Source: Paracidovorax cattleyae (GTDB lineage Bacteria > Pseudomonadota > Gammaproteobacteria > Burkholderiales > Burkholderiaceae_C). Taken from it: a stretch of DNA of 64,000 bases. The stretch spans positions 124,001 to 188,000 of the forward strand of contig NZ_FNJL01000003.1 of the NCBI RefSeq assembly GCF_900104515.1, given 5' to 3'. The notes under the pieces are model-generated. The model was not told the origin of the DNA. It searched no databases and saw only the letters and a list, made by a program, of their open reading frames with translations. Positions 1-10,653 of the stretch are shown one piece after another (position 1 is the stretch's first letter; the number at the start of each line of letters is the position of its first letter). The translations under genes and the position numbers were made by a program.

Positions 1-146
1 ATGCCGTTCTCGGATTGCAGCCACACTTCCTTGTCGCCGGTGTGGTTGGCCACCAGCGTGGGGATGCCGATGCCGAGGTTCACGTAGAAGCCGTCTTCCA
101 GCTCCTGCGCCGCGCGCGCGGCCATCTGGTCTTGGGTCCAGGGCAT
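1..146 (-). CDS. scoB: 3-oxoacid CoA-transferase subunit B, N-terminal part only
   Basis: Only the first 48 or so codons lie in the window; the gene runs off the left edge. The protein begins [20 protein letters not shown] and continues with [15 protein letters not shown], the glycine-rich start typical of the beta subunit of succinyl-CoA:3-ketoacid (or 3-oxoadipate) CoA-transferases. These move CoA from succinyl-CoA to acetoacetate or a related 3-oxoacid. The start ATG sits 1 nt after the stop codon of the alpha-subunit gene and has an AGGAG element just upstream, so the two subunits are translationally linked. The exact 3-oxoacid cannot be told from this fragment. Confidence 0.9.
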   Translation of the reverse strand, partial: MPWTQDQMAARAAQELEDGFYVNLGIGIPTLVANHTGDKEVWLQSENG

Positions 147-147
147 G

Positions 148-963
148 TCAGGCTCCTTCTTTCTTGTTGGCGGGCACGGTGGGCACCACGGGGACGTCGG
201 CCGCGGCGGCGGCCTGGGCGATCACGGCCTGGGCCTCGACCTTGGCGGCGACGACATCGACGGGTGCGGCAGCGCTCACGGTGCGCTTTTCGATGCGCTT
301 CTCGGGATTCGGGTTGTGCACGATGCGGTGCACGTAGATGCCTGGCAGGTGCACGTCGTCGGGCGCGATCTCGCCGGTCTCGACGATCTCCTCCACCTCG
401 ACGATGCAGAGCCTGCCCGCCGTGGCCGCCGCCGGATTGAAGTTGCGCGCGGTGAGGCGGAACTGCAGGTTGCCCGACTTGTCGGCCCGGTGCGCCTTGA
501 CCAGCGACACGCCGGGCACCAGGGAGCGCTCCATCACGTAGGTCTCGCCGTCGAATTCACGCAGTTCCTTGCCCTCGGCCACGATGGTGCCCACGCCGGT
601 CTTGGTGAAGAAGGCAGGAATGCCCGCGCCGCCGGCACGCAGCTTCTCGGCCAGCGTACCCTGGGGCGTGAACTCCAGTTCCAGCTCGCCCGCGAGGTAC
701 TGGCGCTCGAATTCCTTGTTCTCACCCACATAGGACGAAATCATCTTCTTGATCTGCCGCGTCTCCAGCAGCTTGCCCAGGCCGAAGCCGTCCACGCCCG
801 CGTTGTTGGAAATCACGGTGAGGCCCTTCACGCCGCTGTCGCGCAGGGCGTCGATCAGCGCCTCGGGGATGCCGCAGAGCCCGAAACCGCCGACGGCCAG
901 CAACTGGCCGTCGGCCACGACGCCCTTGAGCGCCTCGGCCGCGGAGGGGAAAAGCTTGTTCAC
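148..963 (-). CDS. scoA: 3-oxoacid CoA-transferase subunit A
   Basis: The alpha subunit of a two-subunit CoA-transferase (family I), about 271 residues. It has the family glycine-rich CoA-site region near the N terminus ([17 protein letters not shown]) and the conserved [21 protein letters not shown] and KTGVGT segments. I chose a GTG start ([12 protein letters not shown]) because GGAG lies 8 nt upstream; an in-frame ATG 21 nt further up has no such site. The C terminus carries an alanine/valine-rich tail of about 35 residues beyond the usual 235-residue core, ending PANKKEGA, which is unusual for ScoA. It is cotranscribed with scoB and likely serves ketone-body or 3-hydroxybutyrate use. Confidence 0.9.
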   Translation of the reverse strand: MNKLFPSAAEALKGVVADGQLLAVGGFGLCGIPEALIDALRDSGVKGLTVISNNAGVDGFGLGKLLETRQIKKMISSYVGENKEFERQYLAGELELEFTPQGTLAEKLRAGGAGIPAFFTKTGVGTIVAEGKELREFDGETYVMERSLVPGVSLVKAHRADKSGNLQFRLTARNFNPAAATAGRLCIVEVEEIVETGEIAPDDVHLPGIYVHRIVHNPNPEKRIEKRTVSAAAPVDVVAAKVEAQAVIAQAAAAADVPVVPTVPANKKEGA

Positions 964-1003
964 TTGGAGACTCCTCAACAACAAGGTGGATGGCCGCTAC
1001 GAT

Positions 1004-1025
1004 ACTACGTATATCGTTACGTAGT
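1004..1025. promoter_or_regulatory. Perfect inverted repeat between scoA and the LuxR-type gene
   Basis: ACTACGTA and TACGTAGT form a perfect 8-bp inverted repeat separated by 6 bp. It lies in the 79-bp gap between the divergent scoA and PAS-LuxR start codons, 17 bp before the regulator ATG. Position and symmetry suggest an operator for the adjacent regulator controlling both directions. The binding protein is inferred. Confidence 0.6.
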
Positions 1026-1042
1026 TTTCCCTAAATACTTCC

Positions 1043-1588
1043 ATGGATGTCGCCGATTACCGCCTCGCGTTCGACATGGCCCCGGTGGGGCTGGTCATCT
1101 CGCGCAACCGCACCATGGTGGACTGCAACCGGCAGGTATGCGAGATGTTCGGTGCCTCGCGCGAGGTGCTGATCGGCCAGTCGTTCCGCATTCTCTATCC
1201 CAGCGCCGACGAGTACGAGCGCCTGGGCCGGCGCATGGAGCCCATCCTGAACGCCAAGGGCCACTACGCGGACAACCGCATCATGCGCCGGACCAGCGGC
1301 GAGGTGTTCTGGTGCCACGTGTCGGGCCGGGCGCTCAACCGCAAGGCCCCGCACGAATCGGGCATCTGGAGCTTCGAGGACCTGAGTTCGCAGCGTCCGG
1401 TGAAGGCCGAACTCACGGGCCGCGAACGCGAGGTGGCCGCGCGGCTGCTGGACGGAATGACCTCCAAGGAGATCGGCCGGGCGCTGGACATCAGCCACCG
1501 CACGGTGGAGATCTACCGGGCGCGCCTGATGCGCAAATATGGCGCCTCGACCGCAGCCGATCTGGTACAAAAATTGATGGTCGGCTGA
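1043..1588 (+). CDS. PAS domain-containing LuxR-family transcriptional regulator
   Basis: A 181-residue regulator. Residues about 5-115 form a PAS sensor fold (APVGLVISRNRTMVDCNRQ, then the RRTSGEVFWCHVSGR strand). Residues about 122-180 form a LuxR/FixJ-type helix-turn-helix (LTGREREVAARLLDGMTSKE, then ISHRTVEIYRARLMRKYG). There is no receiver domain, so it is a one-component sensor-regulator. It is divergent from scoAB with a palindrome between, so it probably controls that operon in response to a small ligand or redox cue. The ligand is unknown. Similar short PAS-LuxR proteins are common beside carbon-use genes in Burkholderiales. Confidence 0.85.
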   Translation: MDVADYRLAFDMAPVGLVISRNRTMVDCNRQVCEMFGASREVLIGQSFRILYPSADEYERLGRRMEPILNAKGHYADNRIMRRTSGEVFWCHVSGRALNRKAPHESGIWSFEDLSSQRPVKAELTGREREVAARLLDGMTSKEIGRALDISHRTVEIYRARLMRKYGASTAADLVQKLMVG

Positions 1589-1705
1589 GGACGCTTGCCG
1601 GGCAGGACAACACTTGGTTGCATCTGCGCCACCTCGGTGGGGTTCGGAACTGCCGTGGCGGCAGATAACTTTCGCGCCTTCCCCACCCACGGCCCTCCCA
1701 CCGCC

Positions 1706-2563
1706 ATGACCCCGTCTGCTTCATCCCTCCGGAAGGCCGCAGCCTTCGCCGCGTTCGCCGCATTCGCCGCGGCATCCCTCACTGCCTGCGGTGGTGGAGG
1801 TGGTGGCGGCGAGCTGACCCCAGCGCCCTCGCCCTCGCCCTCGCCCTCGCCCTCGCCCTCGCCCTCTCCGTCGCCATCGCCTTCTCCTGGACCGGCACCC
1901 GCGCCGTCTGCCGGCAGCTCAGCCGCCTGCTACAACGTGGCGGACTACAACGAAGGCACCGTCCTCGTGGAGGAAGGCATCACCAGGATGCAGGGCCAGG
2001 CCGACATCGCCTTCACTCGCACGACCACCACGGGCGCACGCCAGGACTTCGCCGGTGCCCGGCCGGTGATGTTCATACCGCGCTCCAATGCCGCCGCAGG
2101 CGACAACCGGGAATTCCGCGATCTGGTGAATGGCAACGAACTGGCCTACGGCGTAGTGTCCGACACGTCCACGCAGGTCCTGACGCAGGTGTACGACCCG
2201 CCCGTCTCCACGCCCCTGGACATGCAGCCCGGGCAGACCGTGGAGCGCAACTACACCATCCAGACCACGGTGATCGCGAAGGCGGACAACGGCACGGTGA
2301 CAACCGAGGACACCGTCCAGGAACGCTTCACCTACACCGGCATGCAGACGGTGCAGACCGCGATGGGAACGTTCAATGTCTGCAAGTTCAACACGGACCA
2401 GGTCATCGTCTCCCCCAACGCCGGCACGGTGCAGGCCAACTTCCAGTTGTGGACGGTGTCGGACGGCCCCTATCGCGGCCGCACCATCAAGATTGCCAGC
2501 TCTTCGTCGAACGGGCTTCCCTCGACGACCGAGATGACGAAAGTCACCTACACATCGAAGTGA
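1706..2563 (+). CDS. Putative lipoprotein with Pro-Ser repeat linker, function unknown
   Basis: A 285-residue exported protein. The N terminus is basic then alanine-rich (FAAFAAFAAASLTAC), ending in a lipobox LTAC, so residue Cys is the likely lipidation site. It is followed by seven glycines, then a Pro-Ser repeat of about 25 residues encoded by a hexanucleotide tandem array, and a beta-rich domain of about 215 residues with two cysteines (near AACYNVADY and FNVCKFN). I recognise no catalytic family. I chose the ATG at 1706 because it puts the lysine/arginine and hydrophobic core at the N terminus; a longer open frame upstream has no signal features. It probably sits in a membrane with the repeat as a stalk. 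Confidence 0.7.
   Translation: MTPSASSLRKAAAFAAFAAFAAASLTACGGGGGGGELTPAPSPSPSPSPSPSPSPSPSPSPGPAPAPSAGSSAACYNVADYNEGTVLVEEGITRMQGQADIAFTRTTTTGARQDFAGARPVMFIPRSNAAAGDNREFRDLVNGNELAYGVVSDTSTQVLTQVYDPPVSTPLDMQPGQTVERNYTIQTTVIAKADNGTVTTEDTVQERFTYTGMQTVQTAMGTFNVCKFNTDQVIVSPNAGTVQANFQLWTVSDGPYRGRTIKIASSSSNGLPSTTEMTKVTYTSK
1826..1885 (+). repeat. CCCTCG hexanucleotide tandem repeat
   Basis: Six perfect consecutive CCCTCG units (1826-1861) followed by four degenerate units. Each unit encodes Pro-Ser, so copy-number change keeps the reading frame and only alters the length of the lipoprotein linker. Confidence 0.9.
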
Positions 2564-2572
2564 TGGCAGGCC

Positions 2573-2598
2573 GCGGCCCGGGGCCTTGCCCGGGCCGC
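2573..2598. terminator. Hairpin between convergent lipoprotein and ndh genes
   Basis: GCGGCCCGGG and CCCGGGCCGC form a perfect 10-bp stem with a 6-nt loop. It lies between the lipoprotein stop (2563) and the ndh stop (2600), which converge. There is no T-tract on either strand, so it may be a weak bidirectional terminator or a 3'-end stabiliser. Confidence 0.55.
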
Positions 2599-2599
2599 A

Positions 2600-3880
2600 T
2601 CAATGCAGCTTGAGACGGCCGGACACGCGCTGCTGCAGCAGCCGTGCCAGAGCCAGCACCACCGTCTTGCCGGTGCCCAGGATGGCGCGGTGGTGGTTCA
2701 GGTGCAGGGAGATGTACATCCACTTGGCGATCAGGCCTTCGACGAAGAAGTTGCGCCCGCCCAGCCCGCCCATGAGGTTGCCCACGCCCTTGTTGTCGCC
2801 CAGCGAGACCAGGGAGCCGAAGTCCTTGTACACGAAGGGCTCGGTCACCTCCTGCTCGCGCAGCAGCGCGCCCAGCACCTTCGCCAGGTAGTCGGCCTGC
2901 TGGTGGGCGGCCTGTGCGCGGGCGGGCACGGTCTTGCCATCGACCCACGGGCAGGCGGCGCAATCGCCGAAGGCCAGCACGTCGGGCGCCGACGTGCGCA
3001 GGCGGTCGTCCACGATGAACTGGTTGAGCCGGTTCACCTCCAGGCCCAGGCGGGCATTGCCCTCCGCGGCCTTGATGCCGGCGGCCCATACCACCATGTC
3101 GGCAGGAATCTCTCCGTTGGGGGTGACCAGGGCGCCACGCCGGATCTCGGTCACGCGCGTGCCGGTGAGCACCTGCACCTGCTTGCGGCGCAGCGCCACC
3201 TCGGCCTGCGCAGAAATCTTTTCCGGCAGGCCGCCCAGGATGCGGCTGCCGCCTTCCACCAGGGAAATGTCGAGCCGGAAGCGCTGGCTGCTGCCCAGGC
3301 TTTCCAGCAGCTCGGCATGCGCTTCCAGCAGTTCGGCGGACAGTTCCACGCCCGTGGCGCCGGCGCCGACGATGGCGATCGACAGCGCCCGGCTGTCGGA
3401 GAACGAGGCCCGCGCGCAGGCGCCCAGCCAGTCGGTGTGGAAGCGCTGCGCATCGCGCACGTTCTCCAGCAGGTAGGCATGCTCGATGCCCGGCGTGCCG
3501 AAGGCGTTGGATCCGCTGCCGATGGCCAGCACCAGCCGGGTGTAGCTTACCGTGCGGCGCGGCACCAGCACTTCGCCCTCGGCGTTGCGGATTTCGCCCA
3601 GCTCGATGGTCTTGCGTGCGGCGTCCATGCCCACCAGGTCGCCGATGGCGAAGCCGAAATGGTTGCGCCGTGCCAGAACGGGGTAGGACAGGCCTTCCTG
3701 GTGGGCGTCCAGCGTGCCGGCGGCCACCTCGTGCAGTGTGGGCTTCCAGATATGGAATGGGGAGCGGTCCACCAGCAGCACCCGTTCGCGGCCCTGCCGC
3801 GCCCCCAGGCGGCGCCCCAGCCGTGCAGCGAGTTCCAGCCCGCCAGCCCCGCCACCCACGATCACGATGTCCGAATGCAT
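2600..3880 (-). CDS. ndh: Type II NADH:quinone oxidoreductase (NDH-2)
   Basis: A 426-residue flavoprotein that oxidises NADH and passes electrons to quinone without pumping protons. An N-terminal FAD-binding motif (IVIVGGGAGGLELAARLG, residues about 5-22) and a second GxGxxG NADH-binding motif (AIVGAGATGVELSAEL, about 170) are visible. So is the family segment VLAFGDCAACP (about 310) that contacts FAD. The C-terminal part (GLIAKWMYISLHLNHHRAIL) is the amphipathic membrane-association region typical of NDH-2. The length matches the family. It stands alone, convergent with the lipoprotein gene. Confidence 0.88.
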   Translation of the reverse strand: MHSDIVIVGGGAGGLELAARLGRRLGARQGRERVLLVDRSPFHIWKPTLHEVAAGTLDAHQEGLSYPVLARRNHFGFAIGDLVGMDAARKTIELGEIRNAEGEVLVPRRTVSYTRLVLAIGSGSNAFGTPGIEHAYLLENVRDAQRFHTDWLGACARASFSDSRALSIAIVGAGATGVELSAELLEAHAELLESLGSSQRFRLDISLVEGGSRILGGLPEKISAQAEVALRRKQVQVLTGTRVTEIRRGALVTPNGEIPADMVVWAAGIKAAEGNARLGLEVNRLNQFIVDDRLRTSAPDVLAFGDCAACPWVDGKTVPARAQAAHQQADYLAKVLGALLREQEVTEPFVYKDFGSLVSLGDNKGVGNLMGGLGGRNFFVEGLIAKWMYISLHLNHHRAILGTGKTVVLALARLLQQRVSGRLKLH

Positions 3881-3941
3881 GCCTTAGCCCCCGCTTCCTT
3901 GCGATGCGTCAAGTTTAGGGCTTACCCTGATTGCTTTCACG

Positions 3942-3980
3942 AAAAAGCAAAAAATCCCGCGCTCCCCTGCGGGAGGCGGG
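3942..3980 (-). terminator. Rho-independent terminator after katG
   Basis: Read on the minus strand, CCCGC-CTCCC pairs with GGGAG-GCGGG (one unpaired C) around a 4-nt loop and is followed at once by a six-T run and a second T-rich stretch. It lies 56 nt past the katG stop codon. Confidence 0.8.
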
Positions 3981-4035
3981 CCCCATGCGGCGGGCGCCGG
4001 AGTCCGGCCGGACGCGCCGGCCGGCGGCGCACGCA

Positions 4036-6409
<2,374 letters not shown>

Positions 6410-7138
6410 TCAGGGGTCGCACGGCAATCCTTCGCAGCCACCGGCCCAGAAAATCTGCCCGGTCCCGACCTCAGCCGCATGGTGCCCCAGTGGCTGCAGG
6501 CAGCCGTCCTGCCCGATGCGGAATATGCTGAAGCCGGCGGGACAGTGCCGGATGGCTTCCGGGATGCGCTGCGCGCTGGCCTGCCGGATGGCCGCCACGA
6601 GCAGCCGGCCGCCGTGCGCGATGGCGATGCAGTGTGCGTGCAGGCCCTGCAGGGGCTGAAACCGCACTGGCGCGGCCTCGCCCGTGCGCGTGTCCAGCCA
6701 GAAGACCACGGTGCTGTTCTCGCCGCCCGCGCAGACGGTGTGCGCTCCGTTGTGCACTACAGCGTGCGAGCGGTTCATGGCGTACGCGCATCCGCCGCCC
6801 GGATGCACTTCCAGCGCGCCGGCCAGTTGCGGGCGGTGGATGCGGTCCGGCCGCTGCAGCATGCCACCGTGTGGGCAGGCTGCGCGGCGATGCGTCCGCC
6901 CTGGAGGGGAAACACCGCCAGCGCGTTCTGCCGTTCCAGCACTGCGTACAGCCAGGGCGCCACGGGGTGGAAAGCGCAGTTGCGCGGGCCGAAGCCGGCA
7001 CCGCCCGCGGTGCGACCGTCTGCACGGGCCGCGCAGGGCCCTGCGGGCCGATGCGCAGGTGCCTGAGCGATCCGGGATTTTCCGCGCGCTCGGCGGTGGC
7101 GGCGTCGCCGCGGCAGGTCAGCAGCACCTCATCTGAAG
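6410..7138 (-). pseudogene. Decayed seven-bladed lactonase (YbhE/Lactonase family) remnant
   Basis: Three successive minus-strand frames each carry part of one beta-propeller lactonase. The first is LLTCRGDAATAERAENPGSL near 7120-7030. The second, near 7000-6875, has FGPRNCAFHPVAPWLYAVLE. The third, from about 6840 to the stop at 6410, has LEVHPGGGCAYAMNRSHAVV and ends GHHAAEVGTGQIFWAGG. Each junction needs a frameshift (about 7005 and 6860). The N-terminal blades are absent because the homology stops about 7138, next to the truncated start of the neighbouring oxidase gene. The HPxGxxxYxxNR and FHPxxPWLYxxLERQN patterns are typical of 6-phosphogluconolactonase-like proteins. It cannot make a functional product. 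Confidence 0.7.
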
Positions 7139-7144
7139 GGCGGC

Positions 7145-8203
7145 GTGGAAGACAACGTGACGCTGCAGGCCCACCATGCCGCCTTCCGGCAATGGATGTT
7201 CCGCACCAGCGTGCTGGTGGACGTTTCGCGCCGCAGCCAGGCCACCACGCTGATGGGCGAGTCCTACCGAGCGCCCTTCGGTATCGCGCCCATGGGCCCG
7301 TGCGCCCTCTTCGCGTTCGAGGGCGACCTGGTGCTGGCACGCGCCGCCGAGGCGGCGGGCATTCCTTTCGTGCTGAGCGGCGCCTCCCTGACCCGGCTGG
7401 AGGACGTGGCGCGTGCGGCTCCCACCTGCGGCCGGTTCCAGGCCTACATCCCGGGCGAGCCTGCATACATCGAAGGTTTGGTGCAGCGGGTCGCGCAGGC
7501 GGGCTTCCGGACGCTGGTGGTCACGGTGGACACGGCCACGCTCGCCAACCGCGAGAACAACGTGCGTGTGGGGTTTTCCACGCCGCTGCGGCCCGGGCCG
7601 CGCCTGGCATTGGACGGGCTGGTGCGGCCGCGCTGGCTGCTCGGCACGCTCGCCCGCACGCTCGTGAAGCGCGGCATGCCGCATTTCGAGAATGCCGGCG
7701 CGGGCCGCGGCGTTCCCATCATCTCGCGCAGCGTGGTGCGCCAGTTCGGCCTGCGCGACCACCTCCGCTGGGAGCACCTCGCCCTCATCCGCAGGCTGTG
7801 GAAGGGCCGGCTCGTCGCCAAGGGACTCATTGCTGCGGCGGACGTGGAGCGCGCCGGGCAGGCGGGCGCGGACGGCGTGATCCTGTCCAACCACGGAGGC
7901 CGGCAGCTCGACGGCACGGCGCCGCCGCTGCGCATCCTGGCGGAGGCAGCGCGCGTCAAAGGCGGCATGGCCCTGATGCCCGACAGCGGCGTGCGCCGCG
8001 GCACCGACGTGCTCAAGGCCCTGGCATTGGGCGCGGACCACGTGTTCGTCGGCCGCCCGATGGCCTACACCGCGGCGACGGGCGGCCAGGCCGGCGTGGC
8101 GCATGCCATCGGCCTGCTGCAGGACGAAATCCACCGCGACATGGCGCTGCTGGGCGTGTCCTCGCTGGCCGAGCTGAATCCCGAGCATCTCATCCCCGCA
8201 TGA
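7145..8203 (+). pseudogene. FMN-dependent alpha-hydroxyacid oxidase/dehydrogenase, 5'-truncated
   Basis: The open frame (352 codons from a GTG) matches the glycolate oxidase/L-lactate dehydrogenase (LldD) TIM-barrel family. It includes FGIAPMGPCALF, the active-site Tyr in RFQAYIPGEP, VTVDTATLANRE and the catalytic base segment VILSNHGGRQLDG. It ends with the usual FMN-phosphate segment (MPDSGVRRGTDVLKALALGA, VFVGRPM). However, homology begins abruptly at EDNVTLQAHHAAFRQW. Family members normally have about 30-45 residues before this, including the first catalytic Tyr and the barrel entry. No ATG or ribosome site precedes the GTG. I therefore read it as a remnant that lost its 5' end together with the head of the divergent lactonase. 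Confidence 0.65.
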
Positions 8204-8220
8204 ACAACCAGGAGACTTCC

Positions 8221-8576
8221 ATGACCACCGCATCACCCTCCGCGCCGCCCTGGCCGCCACGCTCGCCACGCCGCTGGCCGGCTCGCTCGCACTAGTGCAG
8301 CCCGCCCGGGCCCGATCACCGCAGGACGCCTACCCTGCCCGCCCCGTCAAGGTGGTCATGCGCCTCGTGCCCGGCGGCAACGCCGACAGCACGGCGCGCA
8401 TCTTCGCGGAAGCCTGCGGCCAGCGACTGGGCCAGCCTTTCGTGATCGACAACCGCGGGGGCGCGGGCGGCTACAAAGGCGCCGGCCCTGCCGTGCAGGA
8501 TTTGGCCTTCGTGGACAAGCTCGCCGCCGCCACCGACGCCGTGCTCATCCAGTCGGGGCTGCCGACTGCGTATTGA
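8221..8576 (+). pseudogene. Bug/TctC-type solute receptor, frameshifted and internally deleted
   Basis: The ATG at 8221 has GGAG upstream but opens a dead frame. The receptor signal peptide (HHRITLRAALAATLATPLAG) is in the next frame. That frame continues through the Bug signature YPARPVKVVMRLVPGGNADSTA and the VIDNRGGAGG segment. It then jumps at GAGPAVQD to a short unrelated-looking C-terminal end (LAFVDKLAAATDAVLIQSGL) and stops. About 200 of the usual 320 residues are missing. It lies just after the truncated oxidase and was probably the receptor for that enzyme's substrate. Confidence 0.75.
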
Positions 8577-8579
8577 GGA

Positions 8580-9500
8580 TCAGCGCACGCCCCCGTGCAA
8601 CGGCAGTCCTTGCGCGTCCATGGCCGCGCGCAGCACGCGGCCATGCGTGGAGTCGGTCACGTACAGCGTGCGTCGCCCTTTCCCGCCGAAAGCGAGATTG
8701 GTCGTGGAACTGCCCGGCAGGCCACGCAGCACCTGAACGGGCTCGGCACGGTCGTTGAGCACCCAGATCAGCCCCAGGCCGGGGTTGGCGACCAGCACGC
8801 ACCCGTCGGCATCCACGGCCAGGCCATCGGGGCCGCTGGGGCCGTAGGAGGTGAAGAACTGGCTCACCTTGGCCACGCTGCCGTCGGGCAGCAGCGGCAT
8901 GCGCCAGACACAATTGCCGCGCGTGACGGCGAGGTACAGCACGCGGCCGTCGGGCGAGAGCGCCACGCCGTTGGGGCTGGGCACGTTGTGCAGCAGCAGG
9001 TCGAGCTGGCCGTTGGGGCGCAGGCGGTAGAGGCGCCCGGACGGGTCGTGCAGGCCGCTCTGCCCCTGGTCGGTAAAATAAAGGTTGCCTTCGGCATCGA
9101 AGACCAGGTCGTTCACGCCCTTGAAGCGCTCGCTGTTGCGGCGCTGCAGGTACGGCGCGACCTGGCCGGTGGCGACGTCCAGCCGCATCAGCCCGTTCTT
9201 GTAGTCGGTGATGAGCAGCGTGCCGGCATCGAGGAACTTCAGGCCGTTGGGCTCGCCGTCGTATTCGGCCACGAGGCTCCAGGCACCCTGGGGATCGATG
9301 CGGAAGATGCGGCCCCAGGGGATGTCGCTCACGTAGAGGTTGCCGGCCTCGTCGAACACCGGGCCTTCGAGGAACGAGTCGGTGACCGTGCCGCCGCGGT
9401 TGGCATCGGCCCAGTCGCTGCGCTCGGGGCGGCGCAGGGATGCGGGCATGGCTGTGAAGGTTTCCAGGTCACGGACCTGGGGGGCTTGCAGCAGGAACAT
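8580..9500 (-). CDS. SMP-30/gluconolactonase family protein
   Basis: A 306-residue six-bladed beta-propeller of the SMP-30/gluconolactonase/LRE family. These are metal-dependent lactone hydrolases that open sugar-acid or related lactones. Family markers are LEGPVFDEAGNLYVSDIPWG (metal-binding Glu and blade 1), KGVNDLVFDAEGNLYFTDQG, NGVALSPDGRVLYLAVT and GPDGLAVDADGCVLVANPG, with the metal-ligand Asn and Asp residues in place. It has no signal peptide, so it is cytoplasmic. It is followed at 65 nt by an amidohydrolase gene on the same strand and by two Bug receptors, suggesting one uptake-and-hydrolysis unit. The substrate is not evident. Confidence 0.85.
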   Translation of the reverse strand: MFLLQAPQVRDLETFTAMPASLRRPERSDWADANRGGTVTDSFLEGPVFDEAGNLYVSDIPWGRIFRIDPQGAWSLVAEYDGEPNGLKFLDAGTLLITDYKNGLMRLDVATGQVAPYLQRRNSERFKGVNDLVFDAEGNLYFTDQGQSGLHDPSGRLYRLRPNGQLDLLLHNVPSPNGVALSPDGRVLYLAVTRGNCVWRMPLLPDGSVAKVSQFFTSYGPSGPDGLAVDADGCVLVANPGLGLIWVLNDRAEPVQVLRGLPGSSTTNLAFGGKGRRTLYVTDSTHGRVLRAAMDAQGLPLHGGVR

Positions 9501-9565
9501 GGAACGGTTCGCTTTTCTTGGAAATCGTCGTTGCCGGGGTTGATCGGTCCGACGGCGCGCAGCGT

Positions 9566-10468
9566 TCAGGCATGCACGCCGAAGCCGTAGAGCAGCGCGG
9601 GGTTGTGCACCAGGATGGCATCCATGGCGGCGTCCGAGCCGGTCCAGGCCCGCAGCAGGTCCACCAGCGTCGCATCGTCCACGCTACCGGGAGCTTCGGT
9701 GGTGTGCGGCCAGTCGCTGCCCCACACCAGCCGCTGCGGTGCGGCCTGCACGAATGCGCGGCCCAGGGGGAGCGTATCGCCGTGCCCCGGGCCTTGCACC
9801 GCGGAGCGCATGTAGGCGCCCGACAGTTTGACCCAGGTATTGCCGGCGTCCAGCAGCCGGCGCAGCACGGTGTACGCCGGGGCCGCGGTGCCTTCTGCCG
9901 GATCGATGCGCCCCAGGTGATCGATGACCAGCGGCACGGGCAAGGACTGCAGGAGGGGCTCCATCGCGACGATCTGCTCCGGCTGCGCGAACACCTGGAT
10001 GTGCCAGCCCACGCAATGGGGATGGCGGGCCACCTGCCGCGCCAGGCCGGCCAGCATGCCGGGCGTGGTCTCGCCCCAGGACTGCGGGGAGACGAAATTG
10101 ACGCGCAGCCCCCGCACCCGGCGCGCTGCCAGGCGGGCCAGTTCGGCATCGGAAACGCCCTGCCCGACCACGGCCACGCCCCGCGCGCCATCGCCCAACT
10201 GGTCCAGTGCGTCGAGCGTGCAGGCGTTGTCGGTGCCGTAGGTGGACGGCGTGACCACCACCGCGCGCGACGTGCCCAGGCGCTGCTGCAGCCGGCGGTA
10301 CGCGGCCAACGGCGCATCGGGCGGCGTGCGCGGCCAGTGCGGCGACGGCAAGAAACGCAGGTCGAAGATGTGCATGTGGCTGTCGCAGGCCAGCGCGGGC
10401 AGCACGCGCGATGGCCGTTTCACCCCCACCGAATGGGGCACGGGTTCAGAGAGGTCATGCAGATTCAT
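9566..10468 (-). CDS. Amidohydrolase-2 family hydrolase (LigI/GLI-like)
   Basis: A 300-residue TIM-barrel hydrolase of the amidohydrolase-2 group, which includes 2-pyrone-4,6-dicarboxylate lactonase and D-galactarolactone isomerase. It has the HxH motif at residues 31-33 (CDSHMHIFDLRF), the TPSTYGTDN segment, the His-containing VGWHIQVF and VIDHLGR strands, and the catalytic Asp in LVWGSDWPH near the C terminus. It probably acts on a lactone of a sugar or aromatic acid. It is flanked by an SMP-30 hydrolase and Bug receptors on the same strand. A close relative is in pieces at 14.8-15.5 kb. The 185-nt upstream gap holds nested hairpins. Confidence 0.85.
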   Translation of the reverse strand: MNLHDLSEPVPHSVGVKRPSRVLPALACDSHMHIFDLRFLPSPHWPRTPPDAPLAAYRRLQQRLGTSRAVVVTPSTYGTDNACTLDALDQLGDGARGVAVVGQGVSDAELARLAARRVRGLRVNFVSPQSWGETTPGMLAGLARQVARHPHCVGWHIQVFAQPEQIVAMEPLLQSLPVPLVIDHLGRIDPAEGTAAPAYTVLRRLLDAGNTWVKLSGAYMRSAVQGPGHGDTLPLGRAFVQAAPQRLVWGSDWPHTTEAPGSVDDATLVDLLRAWTGSDAAMDAILVHNPALLYGFGVHA

Positions 10469-10581
10469 CGTGTCTCACTTCAGTCCACATCCCGGTCCAT
10501 GCCCTGGGCATGGCCTACGTCCTGGGCGCGGCCCAGGCCAGCAGACGCCGCGCAAGGGCCGCCCCGCCGCGCTGGCGTCGT

Positions 10582-10635
10582 CCCCCTGCCCGCGGCGCAC
10601 AGCGCCGCGAGAACGGGGGCAAGCCGCGCAGCGGC
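10582..10635. repeat. Two adjacent GC-rich hairpins (REP-like element)
   Basis: CGCGGCG-CACAG-CGCCGCG (10591-10609) forms a perfect 7-bp stem, enclosed by a CCCCC/GGGGG pair (10582-10586 with 10615-10619). A second perfect hairpin, GCCGC-GCA-GCGGC (10623-10635), follows. The pair sits just past the stop codon of the Bug receptor at 10654 and before the amidohydrolase start. It resembles dispersed intergenic repeats and could weaken read-through between the two genes. Confidence 0.55.
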
Positions 10636-10653
10636 TCAGGGGGTGTCGCTCGT

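Noticed and set aside
9480-9565. A small gene between the SMP-30 and amidohydrolase genes
   Set aside because: The 65-nt gap is too short and shows only the ribosome site region of the SMP-30 gene.
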